Assembly: GCA_009193035.1 (NCBI GenBank)
Contig: SWDT01000092.1
Span: 372,001 to 436,000 of the forward strand
Length of the DNA: 64,000 nt
Reading direction: 5' to 3'
From: Halicephalobus mephisto
Taxonomy: Eukaryota; Nematoda; Chromadorea; Rhabditida; Panagrolaimidae
Part shown: piece after piece, positions 48,233 to 59,549 of the stretch
Layout: every line of letters starts with the position of its first letter
How positions within the stretch are numbered: the first letter of the stretch is position 1
Notes under the pieces: generated by a model
What the model was told of the DNA's origin: nothing
The model's input: only the letters and a program-made list of their open reading frames with translations
Databases searched by the model: none
Program-made: the position numbers and the translations under genes

Positions 48233-51052
48233 ATGTCATCATCATCAGAAGGGAACAATGACAAGCTGGTGTCTTATCCAAGAATCCCGAGAGAGGACTT
48301 GGAAGTCCAAGATCAACTCGGATGCGGGTCCTTCGGGTCGGTGTATCGAGGAATCTGGAGAAATGCAGGGAAAGAGCTGGTTGTGGCCATGAAGAAGGTC
48401 TTCATGCTCGAAAAAGAGGTTCTATCTAGTATGTAAATGAAACTAAATATATGAATTATAGGTTGATATTTTGTCCCAAATTCGACATCGAAATATCATC
48501 CAATTCTTCGGAGTTTCACCCACAAATCCGGATTTTTATATTGTTACAGAATATGCCGAAAATGGGTCCTTGTACGAATACCTACATAACGACTCCGCCG
48601 AGTTACCGTTCGATCTGATCCTGAAATGGGCTTTAGAGGTGTACATCTGCTGTTGTTAATAACTCATTTCCATTTACAGATTGCTTATGGTGTTGCTTAT
48701 CTGCACTTCGAAGCCCCAGCTACCATTATTCATCGTGATCTCAAATCAAAAAATATTGTTCTTAGTAAGAACTATGTCTGCAAACTCTGTGATTTTGGAA
48801 CGTCTAAAGATCTCACTCACTCCTTTACGATGCCTACTTGGGCAGGAACAGCCGCCTGGATGAGTCCTGAGATCATCAGTCAAAAAGAAGGGATAACCCC
48901 GGCCACAGATGTCTGGTCTTATGCCGTCGTCTTGTGGGAGCTGGTCTCTCGAGAAGTTCCTTATAAGGGATTGACGGAATTCAAGATTTATTCTATAGTC
49001 ACTCAACATGGGGAACGACTAGTGATTCCGGAGACTTGTCCTATGGAGTTAAGGAAGCTTTTAAAGGACTGCTGGCACACTGATCCTAAGGACAGGATAG
49101 ATATGAAGATGGTTATTATCCAGTTGAAGCATATGGAGAACAACAGTGAACTCCACATGGAGTGTGCAAGATTCGTCAATCAGAAACAAGCCTGGAGACA
49201 TGAAATCGAGACCCAACTGACGGCACTGAATGTATGATTTACTTTAAAACACTTGTTCATAAAAATCATTTCAGGCTTTGAAAATAGATCTAGCCCGACA
49301 GAAGGAAGAACTAGAAAGAAGAGAAAAGGCCTTAACTAGAAGAGAAACCACCCATCGGAGCTTCATGCACCTCCAGGAGCTCGTCAGCATGAACAACACC
49401 AATATGTGGACGATCGAAGACGTTGCTAGTTGGCTGGTTGTCGTTGCTGAAACTTCTCCTGCAGTCATTGATCCAGAAATTGTCGACAAATTAGTTGCCT
49501 GTGTTTACCAATACGAGATAGACGGACCTAGACTCATCAACGTGAGCTCCACGGACTTGCAAAAACTAGGAATCGAGAAAGGAACTTTCTGTGATTACTT
49601 GCTGAGTAACATTGAAGATCTCAAGTCACATCATGATTACGACTATGTAGAATTTCCTACTCTAAGAATGTCTTCGATCATTGAGCAACGAAATGTGAGT
49701 TGTTTTCCTTTTTGATTTTTGATTAATTAAAGTTGTAGAAATTCGACAAATCAAAACAACCATTTGACTTCCCGATCGTGATCCATGTTGGACTCTATCA
49801 ACGAGAAGCTTGTTCGACCACTTGTTCCAGCCGCTATCGATTCAAGATATTTGTTGATAGTGATTGGCAAGCTTGCAGTATGGTTGGTTTTGGAGTAAAC
49901 AACTTTTCCTGATGTCCGTTTTTAGACTGATTCAATGCCTGCTGAAATTTACGACTCTGCTACAGTGATCAAAGACGTCTGCATTTCTCTCGTTGACAAC
50001 GACAAACGGGTCCTGTTGGAGACAGTGAGATGTTTATGTCCGCCATTCGGGTACTTGGAATGGGTTAACGCTCCTCAAGACGGAGGTTCTGTTCATCTGA
50101 CCTGTGCGATCACTTACACGGACCAGGTCATAAGACCGAGAAACACATGCATAAAAGCAGAAATCACTGATTTTACTAAACCCCAAACAGTCCACAACAG
50201 AGTAGTCATGCTGAAGATCCGTCCGATAGCGACGAACACGAGTTTGTCAAGGATAAACTCAGCTTTGTTCAACAATAGCATCCAAACAAATAGTAGTCCG
50301 AATCTCCAAGGGGCTTGGAGAAGAAGGAGGTCGTCCTTCGGACAAGAAACTTCTCCAGTCGAGAAACCTCAATTTGTCGGGAAAACTTGGTCCAATATTG
50401 CCAGTGGAAATCACCATGAATTAACTCATTCGTTTTCATTGAATATCGACAGTACAGACGACTTTCCTCATTTATCTGTCAGTTCTACATCTTCCAACAA
50501 CATACATCCTTCGCAATCCAACAACCATCTCAAACCAAATCCTTTACTAAGATTAAGAAGGATCAGAAAAAGTTCGGAAGTAAGTCGTATTTTCGTTACC
50601 GTAATGAAATAAGCCACTTTTAGAAATCTACTGATGAAACCAATTCAAGACACGCCAGTTTTTTCCTTGATTCAGCGAGTCCTCCAGTAATCGAAGAAAA
50701 CCCACTTTTACACGACATTATCGAGAAAAAAGAACTTGAAGAACAGGAACAGAAATGTTGCAAAAACAACTGTAGACATCGAAATCATATCAATCCACCA
50801 AGGGAAATCTCCAATATCGATGACGCGGACCCAATAAAGACCGAAAAGAAAAGGAAAAGCCGACCTCCGAGGAAAAACAAAAAATTCCAAGAACCTCGAA
50901 GAGAAACAAACGGGTCTATAGAGCATTCCGAAAACAAAGAAGAGGTAAATGCTCAAATATCGAATAAAATTAAGTTAAATTTGCAGGATGGAGTATTTTC
51001 TCGAAGTTCTCAAAACATTTACGGTGGTTACAACAAATGGAAATGGAAGTAG
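48233..51052 (+). CDS. zak-1: ZAK-type mixed-lineage MAP3K with SAM domain
   Basis: Eight exons: 48233-48418, 48462-48638, 48680-49231, 49275-49694, 49739-49882, 49926-50579, 50624-50944, 50987-51052 (839 residues). The kinase domain (about 20-285) has GCGSFGSVYRG, VAMKK, IIHRDLKSKN (Asp141), CDFGTS and AAWMSPEI. Next comes a charged leucine-zipper-like helix (about 306-330, LARQKEELERREKAL) and a SAM domain (about 350-425, WTIEDVASWLVV ... IEKGTFCDYLL). This order is diagnostic of ZAK/MLTK, the MAP3K that senses stalled or collided ribosomes and activates p38/JNK. A further folded region of about 150 residues follows (FPIVIHVGLYQREAC ... TDFTKPQTVHNRVVML), then Ser-rich and Lys/Arg-rich tail sequence, which could contact ribosomes as in vertebrate ZAK-alpha; that is inference. 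AATAAA at 51126-51131. Confidence 0.93.
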
Positions 51053-51604
51053 TTTTCCTCGGGTCAATAGTTTCCTATTCAAATACCTCCTGAAACCTCA
51101 TGGTATTGAATAGTATAATTACCTGAATAAAAGTTAAATCACTTTGTAATTTCGTTGATCGTAATAACGGGATCCAGCTGTGAAAGAGGTATATTAGGTA
51201 CCACCCAAGGAGCGTACAAAAAACGCCAGTCCGTCGTTATGCACGACCAGAGTTCTCGCGTTGAAAAAGAGGAAGAACGGACAGGGCGCAAAAAACAGAT
51301 CCTCCTTTCGATCCGTTTTTTCGCGTCTGCACTTGTTAAATATAATCTTATCCTTGACGGTTTTGTATCTTTTTAATCCAAAAACACCTCAAGTCGGGAA
51401 AACACGTGCTTCCGTCTGTGGAATGACGGACGTGCCGTGGTTCTTGTGTTGTCCTCACTCGACAAGTTACCACAAAAGGCATATCTAGATAACTTGAATA
51501 TAAATCGATTAACTCGCTTTTCAGGAGACACAATTATTACTCAGAATGCTAAAAGTTTAAGCTTACTTGTGTGACTGTTTTGAAGGCATAGATTCTCCTA
51601 TGCC
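51053..51604. other. Intergenic spacer upstream of PAN2
   Basis: Holds the zak-1 poly(A) signal and the likely promoter of PAN2. Short frames at 51155-51533 show no support. Confidence 0.45.
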
Positions 51605-54600
51605 ATGCCATTTCCTTCTAATTATGGACAAGTGAGTTGATATATCAATTCTCGGTTAATCAAGTGCCGTTCCTTTCAGTCATCTTATGGAAGTGCTCCA
51701 TCAACAAATAGCCCATATGTTTTAGCTGCAGAAACGTCATTGTCGAGGTCAGTAAGACCGGGAAATGAAGTCACCGCCATCGGATTCGACAACAGCCATG
51801 AGCTCTTATGGACAGCTAATGCAACGGTTTGAACTTGATCGATAGAATTGAACGAGAACTTTCTTTACAGGGCAGGATTAGTGGATATATGGCTGCTAGT
51901 GGCATGAAGCAAGTCAGCTCCTTCAATGTTGTCAGGAATGTGATCACTTCATTTGAGGTTTACGATGAACTCATTATTGCTACCACCTGTGATGCTGTTT
52001 TCGGCTTCAGAAGGAATGGACAGCTTCTCTTCAAGTCAACGTAAATATGCTTATAATTAAAGTCCCTAAAAACTATGTTCTAGATCTCCGGTTTATCACG
52101 ATCTCCGAACTGTTTGTCGGCCTTCTCCTCGAAGAAACCAAATCGTCCTTGGAGGAAGACAGAAGGATTTGATAATATTCGATATTGAGACTCAAAAGGT
52201 GATCAATTCTCAAAGCGACACCGAAGGAGCTCCTGCTTGCATGATCAAGGCCAATCATACCAACATTATTACTTGTAACGAGCGAGGAATTGTTAGAATC
52301 TGCTTTAGCATTTTTATCGTTATCCTTTTATTTCTAGGTCCAAATAAGGTCTCTGAATGGTGAACGAGTCCAGGAAGTTCAAGCCCATCTTGGTCCTATC
52401 ACCGGCTTTGATGTTCGAGAGAATCTATTCGTTACTGCCGGGAGCACGATCAAAACAGGATATTACAATAATCCGTAGGTTTTAGACCCATGAATGTATT
52501 CAGTGTTATTTTTGTAGATATGGAACACCTCGTGCTGATCCGTTCCTGAAGTTATACGATATCAGATTTGCTGGAAATCCTCAGATGCAGCCAATCTCAA
52601 CTCCTTTCCCCCCTCAATATGTGTTCTTCACAGGAAACTACTGCCCTGGAGGGATATTAATGACTTCACATTTTGGAGATATGTGGGCGTTAAATCTGAA
52701 CAGCCCCAATCAAAGTCGATCCATTGCTACTCATTCGACTTATTCAGCAATCAGTCATGCAGCTGTATCCTCTACACATCAAGTGTTCGGAACTGTGGAT
52801 GTTAATCGTGAGTCTTGTTTGTTTATATCTTGTTTATTTGGATTGTTCTAGAAAATGCTTTCCTCTACGCCACCTATTCTGAAAATTTAAGATCCTATGG
52901 TTGTGTGAATTACTATTCCAGTCCCTATCCTCAATATGACGACTATTCTGTCGAGTACTGGGACCCGAATCAAACGTAGGTTTATTTTTTTACAAAAAAT
53001 CAGTCCGTAAAATATTAACATAGAGAAACGCCGGGTTCTTAGAGATCTGTAATTACGGTTAACCTGTGTCCATTCTGATCTTCCGAAATAGTAGAAGTTT
53101 CATCGATTTGAGTCTCTTCGAGCGTTATCTGGATTCTTCGAGAGGCTTTTCTTCCATTTAGGGGGAGTGAATGATTTACTCTGAGAGTTTCACCACAGAA
53201 GTTGAGATCAGTACTTGTCAGAGGAACGCTCTGAAGTTTTTGAAGTCTCTGTTTGGAAAGTCTTCTGCTGACCTCTCCCAAGGAAGAATTGCTTCGAAAT
53301 CGTGTCATTCTTTTCTCGCAAAAGCGGTATAAACACGGCATTTTCATGGCGATTACTCTGTTGAGGTTCTTCCGGAAGTATGAACTCCAAGTACAGAAGA
53401 GGAAGAAATTCGCCGTTTTTCCTGTAATGACGAGACTGTTGGTTAAGGCTATAGCAATTGTGAATTGCTCATGTTTTTCGATTTCTGGATAGATCAACTT
53501 AGCCAAAAGAACAAGTGCTGATGGCATTTGTGAGATTGTAAATGTCGAAGCGATGATTATCACAATAAGGGTTGCTCTGCGTTGACGCTTTATATGGATA
53601 TCATGTTGTCTGTTCTGTTGCCTGAGGGCAATTATCATCAGCGTGTTTGAACCCAAGACGAGAATAACAGGGACAAGTACCAAACAAATAATTTCTGAGA
53701 TAATTGCAAAATTAGAATATTGTTCCATTCCATTTTTTACCCTGTTGGTGGTAATTGCTTTCCGTTCCATGTACTCTTCTCCCGTTGTAGCATTCTTAAT
53801 TTTTACTTCTTTCGTGAATGTGACGGATTCGTGAGTAATGTGCCAATGGAAACTGAGAAGAATGGCGCAGATCCAGATCCCAACGACCAGGAAGAAAAGC
53901 ATTTTTGAAGTCCAGAAATTACGGGCTTTGAGAGGCCAAATTACTGCAGTAGTTCTTTCGATGCTGACAATTACAATTAGCCTAAAGCGAATAGGTTTCA
54001 ATATTCTTGGAAAAAATTAAAAAGAACTTACCAAGCTGAAACGAAACTGCACATATTGACAACCCCAGTTATTGATAGATGAATTCGACTCATAAATTGA
54101 CGTATAGCTGGTATTTTTTGAACAACAAAATTCATTTTCTGAGTGTGAGGAACCATGAATATTAAAAATAATATGTCTGCCAAAGCCATGATTGCCAATA
54201 TGGAATTTGTTTTGGAACGCATTCCTCTGAATTGTCTTAAATGAGTACTGTAATTGTGGTTAAATCTTACTTTGATAGCAAAACAATCAGATTGAAGAAA
54301 TTCCCAATGAGACCGACGGTCAGTTGAAGGGGGAAAAGGTAGACCATGAGGAATTCTATGATATTCATTCTTGTAGAGTTTAGTCTGAAACCTGGAAAGT
54401 GTCTGAATATGAATTTTCGTACTTATATTACTTATTAATGAAATAACTCTACAATCGGTCAAGTGGAAAATCAACAAAATTCTACGGAAATAATGGAGTT
54501 TTGTTATTCTATTCGTTTTTGGAGTCGAAAAAGCAAAAGAATAAAAAATAAAATTTTCAGAATGATGATCCAAAATGGAGATTACTATGGTTCGAATGGA

Positions 54601-57460
54601 AACTTAAACGATGTGGCCTACAATTTTGGACAGATGTCGATGAATTCAATGGTCAGGAACGTCCCGTTTCCAAATCAACTATATTCGGATATTGTGAATT
54701 TGATTAAAGCTGCAAGCAAAGGCCTGATACCAATTTATCCAGCTGACTTCTTCCTTGGTAAGTCTGATTCACGTCAGATTATCAAAAGAGAGTGACATCT
54801 ATTAATTCAAAAGCCATGTCTTTCTCTTCCGGGAAAGGATCGCTGAATAATTGCAAAAAAATATAATCATAATTTACAGAGTATGAAAACAGAAGCAACT
54901 TCTTGACACTACCATCAGAAAAACAGCATTCTGAGTTGGCAATCCCGAAACTTTACAAACAACCAAAGACTATGAACCGCCATGAACCACAAGTTTATGA
55001 GAATTACAACACGAGTTCTCACGTCCCACTATTGCCATCCAAAACTGCTCCTGTTGTGAATTGTTTCCTCAGGGTAAGAACATGAAAAAAACACATAGTA
55101 ATAAGATTTCCAGGCTATTTCTGGTGTTCCTCTGTTGAAGCATGTCGTTCTGAATCATCTTTGTCGTCGTCCGTCCTGTATCCTTTGTGAAGTTCATCTA
55201 ACTTTTAGGTCTATCTGGGCTCAAGAAAACGATGGTTCTATCGTTCCGGTTACTGTAAGTATACGGAAAATAATAAAAAAGAAGAGTGGTTTTGCAGTGC
55301 TCCAGTGTTGTTCGTGAAATGTCGGCTTACAGTGACTTTGGGGCGATAAAGAAAGTGACTCCAGCTGGGTTTTCTGGATTGGGACCGTCGATGTTCTGTA
55401 ACTTCTTCTTCACCCATGCGTTCTCGGTAAGGAAGTTTTGATAGATTTATAGGATAGAAGGAGATTTGTAGAATGCAAAATCAGGGTATGATGAATGCAC
55501 TCCAGAAGAACTCCACTTTGAACCGTTGATGAGCATAACTCAAGAAAGGAAGACTCAGTGTAGTGCCTGTGGAACAACAGAGTCAGAGAAAATACTGAAA
55601 CGAGTGGTTACGTTGGACTATAACTCTTATGACGGTAAGTAACCTAAAAAATGGGAATTCTGAGATGCAAAATCTCAGAGACTTAAAAAAGGACAAACAA
55701 ATGGAGAGCTACACATAATTAGAGCCAAATTGATCAACGAAAGCTTACTAATAACCCTAAGGCGAGGCATTTGTTTGCTTATTTCAAAAATTGCTGCTAT
55801 CGACTTAAGGCTCATAAATGAAAATACACTTAGTACAAGTTTAACACATGGAATAATTCTAAATTTATCGTTGATGTTCTTGAATGACTAAAGTGCCTCG
55901 GGTAACTGATGTTCGCCATATGCGTAAATTGGTTCTTCATGGAGCAATTTCAATGATGAAATAAGAGGGAATAATTTTGGTTTCAGGAATTCGGCCGGTT
56001 CCATTTACAGAATTATTGGAAAAAAGCTTTGGATTTGAAGAAAAAACAAAACAATTTGCTCAATGTAATAAGTGCAACCGTCGAGCTATAAAGAAAGAAT
56101 CTAGAAGTGACGTAGAATTGCCGCCAGTTTTGGTCATTGATACTGATATGAATAAGACTGGGTTTGAATTCTGGTCGCGTAATGCGGATGTAAGTAGTTA
56201 TGCAAAAACACGAGGATAATTATTGTTCATTATAGGATTTTTGCCAAAGGCCAGAAGATTCTATGCATGAATTTGATGAAAGGTTTGCTGGAGAAAATGA
56301 ATATTTAGCAAATCAGAGATTTAATGGACATAATAATTCAAGACTTCATTATGGATCTTGGAGAAATTATTTGCCAGCAATGTTTTGTGTTGTTTCTGAT
56401 TCGAAGTCGGAGCATATCAAAATTTCTTCGGTGAGAATTGATTGCTTAATTGGTCTTTACTTTTTTATTTTAGTCGATTAATCCTGACGGAAAAACTTAT
56501 GCACTTTGTGGAGCTGTGTTTTCAGTAAAGGATTTAGACGGAGACAGGTTTATTGCTGCTTGTAAAAATGCGAAACCGAAAATCTCTGCTCTTAATTGGA
56601 CAATTTTCAATGATTATATCGTGACGGCAGTGAAGGAACAGGAAGCATTATATACTCATAGTTCATGGAAATTACCACATTTGCTTTTTTTCTGTGAATT
56701 AGACTCTCTGAACAAGCCCGTGGATGCTGTGAAGATTCCTAAATCTGTCTTCGATATGCCGAGTTCAACAACTAATCAAGCGAACTTTGAAAGAGCTCCA
56801 CTTCCAGAACCTGGAGAAAAAGTTGCCCTAGATTCTGAATTCATCATGAACAACCTCGAAGAACATGACATCGGAAGGATTTCTTGTCTGAACGCGAGAA
56901 AGGAGATTATTTTTGATGATTATGCTTTGCTGAGTTCTGGAGAAGGCATCACGAATTATCTCACCCAATATAGTGGAATTGTAGCCACAGATTTGGCTCC
57001 GAATGTGTCGAAGAAATTCTTACTTCCTAGGAAGTTTATCTATATGAAGGTTCTCTACCTTATCCAGAACAAAAACATCTTCATTGGTCATGCCCTTCAT
57101 AACGACTTTAAGGTGATGAATATTTACTTGCCGAAGAATCAGACTATAGATACTGCTGAACTCTTCCGTCTGGATCAAAAGCAACAATTATTTAGTCTTC
57201 GGGATCTTGTCAAATCCATTTTCAGTAAGTTTTTTTTCTTAATCTTGAGATTAAGGACGTTTTTAGATACCGATATCCATGGTACCACTCATGATTCTGT
57301 AGAAGACGCAAAGTATGCTCTTAAACTCTATGAAGTCATAGTTGAAAACTGTGGAGTAGACTGCATCCGAAACCCATGGCTCACAGCAGTCAACGAAGCT
57401 ACACAGAAGATTTATCTCGATAGGACCAACTCAACTAATGGGTCTGGTCATTCCCAATAA
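51605..57460 (+). CDS. panl-2: PAN2, catalytic subunit of the PAN2-PAN3 poly(A) nuclease
   Basis: Sixteen exons: 51605-51631, 51680-51826, 51871-52040, 52084-52291, 52338-52474, 52518-52807, 52852-52975, 54561-54757, 54880-55073, 55114-55254, 55298-55426, 55472-55634, 55987-56189, 56236-56430, 56474-57224, 57267-57460 (1089 residues, every junction in phase). N-terminal WD40 propeller (about 20-345), linker, a UCH-like inactive protease domain (about 430-790; FTHAFS, CSACGTTESE and CNKCNRRA zinc-like pairs), and a DEDD 3'-5' exonuclease (about 890-1060). Active-site residues are present: ALDSEF (Asp895, Glu897), HNDFK and HDSVEDA. PAN2 starts mRNA poly(A) shortening in the cytoplasm with PAN3. 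The intron 52976-54560 (1585 bp) contains a complete receptor gene on the other strand. AATAAA at 57654-57659 lies past the 3' end of the convergent vWA gene, so the mature transcripts should overlap. Confidence 0.95.
53039..54368 (-). CDS. Rhodopsin-class peptide-receptor-like GPCR nested in a PAN2 intron
   Basis: Three exons: 54271-54368, 54032-54226, 53039-53981 (411 residues). Seven membrane segments: FLMVYLFPLQLTVGLIGNFF; ILAIMALADILFLIFMVP; a third with NMCSFVSAWLIVIVSIERTTAVIWP (ERT instead of DRY); MLFFLVVGIWICAILLSFHW; AIISEIICLVLVPVILVLGS; ATLIVIIIASTFTISQMPSALVLL; and a seventh where NPxxY is replaced by ANFFLFCTW. LADILFL, SIERT and the FxxxF region after TM7 resemble nematode neuropeptide receptors related to FMRFamide/myosuppressin receptors. 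The extracellular N-terminus is only a few residues, so an upstream exon may be missing, although TTTCAG sits 16 bp before the ATG. The whole gene lies antisense inside intron 7 of PAN2. Confidence 0.85.
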
Positions 57461-57635
57461 TCTCAATTTTTGCTGGTACCTTCTGTTTCACATTGATTCT
57501 TACTGATAAGTGATATTTATTCCACCGTAGTCTACCTAACGTAAGTTAACATAAATCGGGTTTTCTCGTGCTGGGTAGATTCGCATTCTATACTCCGATT
57601 CCTGTGGGGTTTTTTGATGCATGTAGTATTTTGAA

Positions 57636-59549
57636 TCAGCAGAATGTCTTCCTGAATAAAGGATTCTGTGTTATTCTTGTTTGCTGTAGATAGTACTTAC
57701 CTGCAAGTGAGCTTTTCTAAGTTGAATCCGAGATTCGGTCTTGTGGTTGTATCGGTAGCAACGATGGTGCAATCAGAACCTCCGCTGATTTGGGTAAGTT
57801 TGTTTTTATCGGCGTTTGTAGTGTACTGGACAGTCACGAAATTCACGTGGTATTTTGACTTCAGTGAACTAATATAAGTAGAATCGACGTCGAAGCTGAA
57901 AGATTTTTAATTAAATGGTTATAAAAATTAAGAATAAAAATTATGAAGACATTGTTTTGACACGAATTCCCAGTAAATTCTAGCCAAGTTCCGGTTTCAA
58001 ATAGCTCGGAAATTCCTAGAAGACTCTAGAAGCTTCTGTGGAGTTCTAGAAAATCTCAAAACTTATGAAAATTAGAAATCTACTGGATTCTAGAATCTTT
58101 CGGAATTTCAGGAAATTTAAGAAATTACATTTTACTGGGGATTCTAAAATATTCCGAAAATTCCTAAGAAATTTCAAAAGGTCTTAGAAACTCCCATGAG
58201 ATTTTGATAATTTTCATAAAATTACGAAGAATTTCAGAAAATTCCAAAAAAATTAGCTTCAAAAGTCTACTGAAGATAATAAAGCTATTGGATTCCGGGA
58301 GATTCTATCATCTTTCAAGATCTTATATCGCATTCTAGTAGATTCTAATTTCCATAGAATTCTGGTTTTAATGAATGGAAAATTACTTACTTTGTATTAC
58401 CGCTGAAGTAAACGACCAATTGAGTTTTGGAATCAGTGGCATAAGTTTGAAGGAAAGCGGCTTCGATAACCTTCAAAGCGAGGTTGAATGCTTGGCCTGA
58501 CGATGGTTCTTGGGCGAGAAGATTAAAAGCATTCAACAACATATTCGTAGTTTGGCCTGCATGGAATCCAGTGTAATATCTCTGGGGGTCGACAGAAACG
58601 CCGACAAGTCCGAATTGAGTCATTCCGTTGTTAACACTGTATTCACGAACGAAATTAGAGATGGATTGCTTCAGAGCGGTGAAATCAGTACTACTTATGG
58701 CACTAGAAGTATCGACAACCAAGTAGATGTCAAAGGCCAGGTTATTCAATGTGCAAGGAAGTCCAGTTGGTTGAGTAACAGCTGGAGTCGTCGGGACCGT
58801 AGGGGTAGAAGCTTGATATGATTTGCAAGCGTTCATAACGATCCAAAAACGAGCAAAAATGATTTGATCCGTGCTAGTTGCGAAGAGGGCATCCCTAAAT
58901 GAACATGTAATCAAGAATTAATATATGAAAACGACTTACTGTACAGTTCCACTGAAAGTGGTTACATCATCATAACCAGTCGAAACCGCTTTAGGTCCTA
59001 CTCCAACGGCCAAAAGTGCATCGTACTTGCTTCTAACCCCGTCTAAGAGCCCGTTGGCACTTGGTTCAACTCCGGTAAACCTGAAAATTGAAATTGATCC
59101 TTATTTTATATGAAAACTCACGAGTTAGAGATGAAAGCGACAAGAAGCTTTTTCGCAGTCGGTCGCAAGTGCATCGTACTGTTTTCATTAACCAAAGCCT
59201 TTGTTATTTCTCTGAAGCCAAACCCATCTAAAGTTAGACTACTAATCGTGTTATTCAGAGCCGTAGGTGATGTTGCATTTTCTAATCCACCATAATTTAC
59301 TGCGTTTTGAGAATACGTGATGAAAGCCATCCGGGTACTGTCAGGGTCATTTCCAATCTTCAAAAAGTCCCCGACAAGACCATAGAGTACATTCTGGATA
59401 GCGACAAGGTTGGCAGAACCCATGGTATCAGAAGTGTCAATCAGGAAGACAATGTCGGCACCAGCGACATCTGAAGCACACGGGTAGGTGATGCATCCTT
59501 GATTCGCAGAAGCAACTGCAACAAATAAGCACAGCAGTAAAATCCTCAT
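57636..59549 (-). CDS. Secreted protein with two von Willebrand factor A domains
   Basis: Five exons: 59122-59549, 58940-59080, 58391-58894, 57701-57895, 57636-57651 (427 residues); the last exon is 16 bp and supplies KTFC and the stop. Signal peptide MRILLLCLFVAVASA, a short cysteine segment, vWA domain 1 (about 33-190) and, after a Thr/Pro linker (about 217-237), vWA domain 2 (about 243-410). The metal-site motif DxSxS reads DTSDT (Asp38) and DTSSA (Asp251); both lack the last serine, so metal-dependent ligand binding may be altered. Secreted vWA proteins are expanded in nematodes, often gut-expressed and infection-responsive. A CTGATAAG GATA site lies 84-91 bp upstream of the ATG. The long intron 57896-58390 holds a copy of the dispersed repeat. 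AATAAA (minus) at 57516-57521 places the 3' UTR inside the PAN2 3' UTR. Confidence 0.88.
57930..58375. repeat. HSE-like repeat with core motif (copy h, intronic)
   Basis: Core in reverse orientation (ATTGTTTTGACACGAATTCCC, 57951-57971), then about 400 bp of TTCTAGCC, CCTAGAAGACTCTAGAAGCTTC, ATTCTAGAATC and AAAATTCC units. It fills the intron between exons 3 and 4 of the vWA gene. Confidence 0.65.

Noticed and set aside
54028..54573. 181-codon minus-strand frame overlapping the nested GPCR start
   Set aside because: Only its end is the true exon 2; the first membrane span is in another frame and joins through a 44 bp intron.
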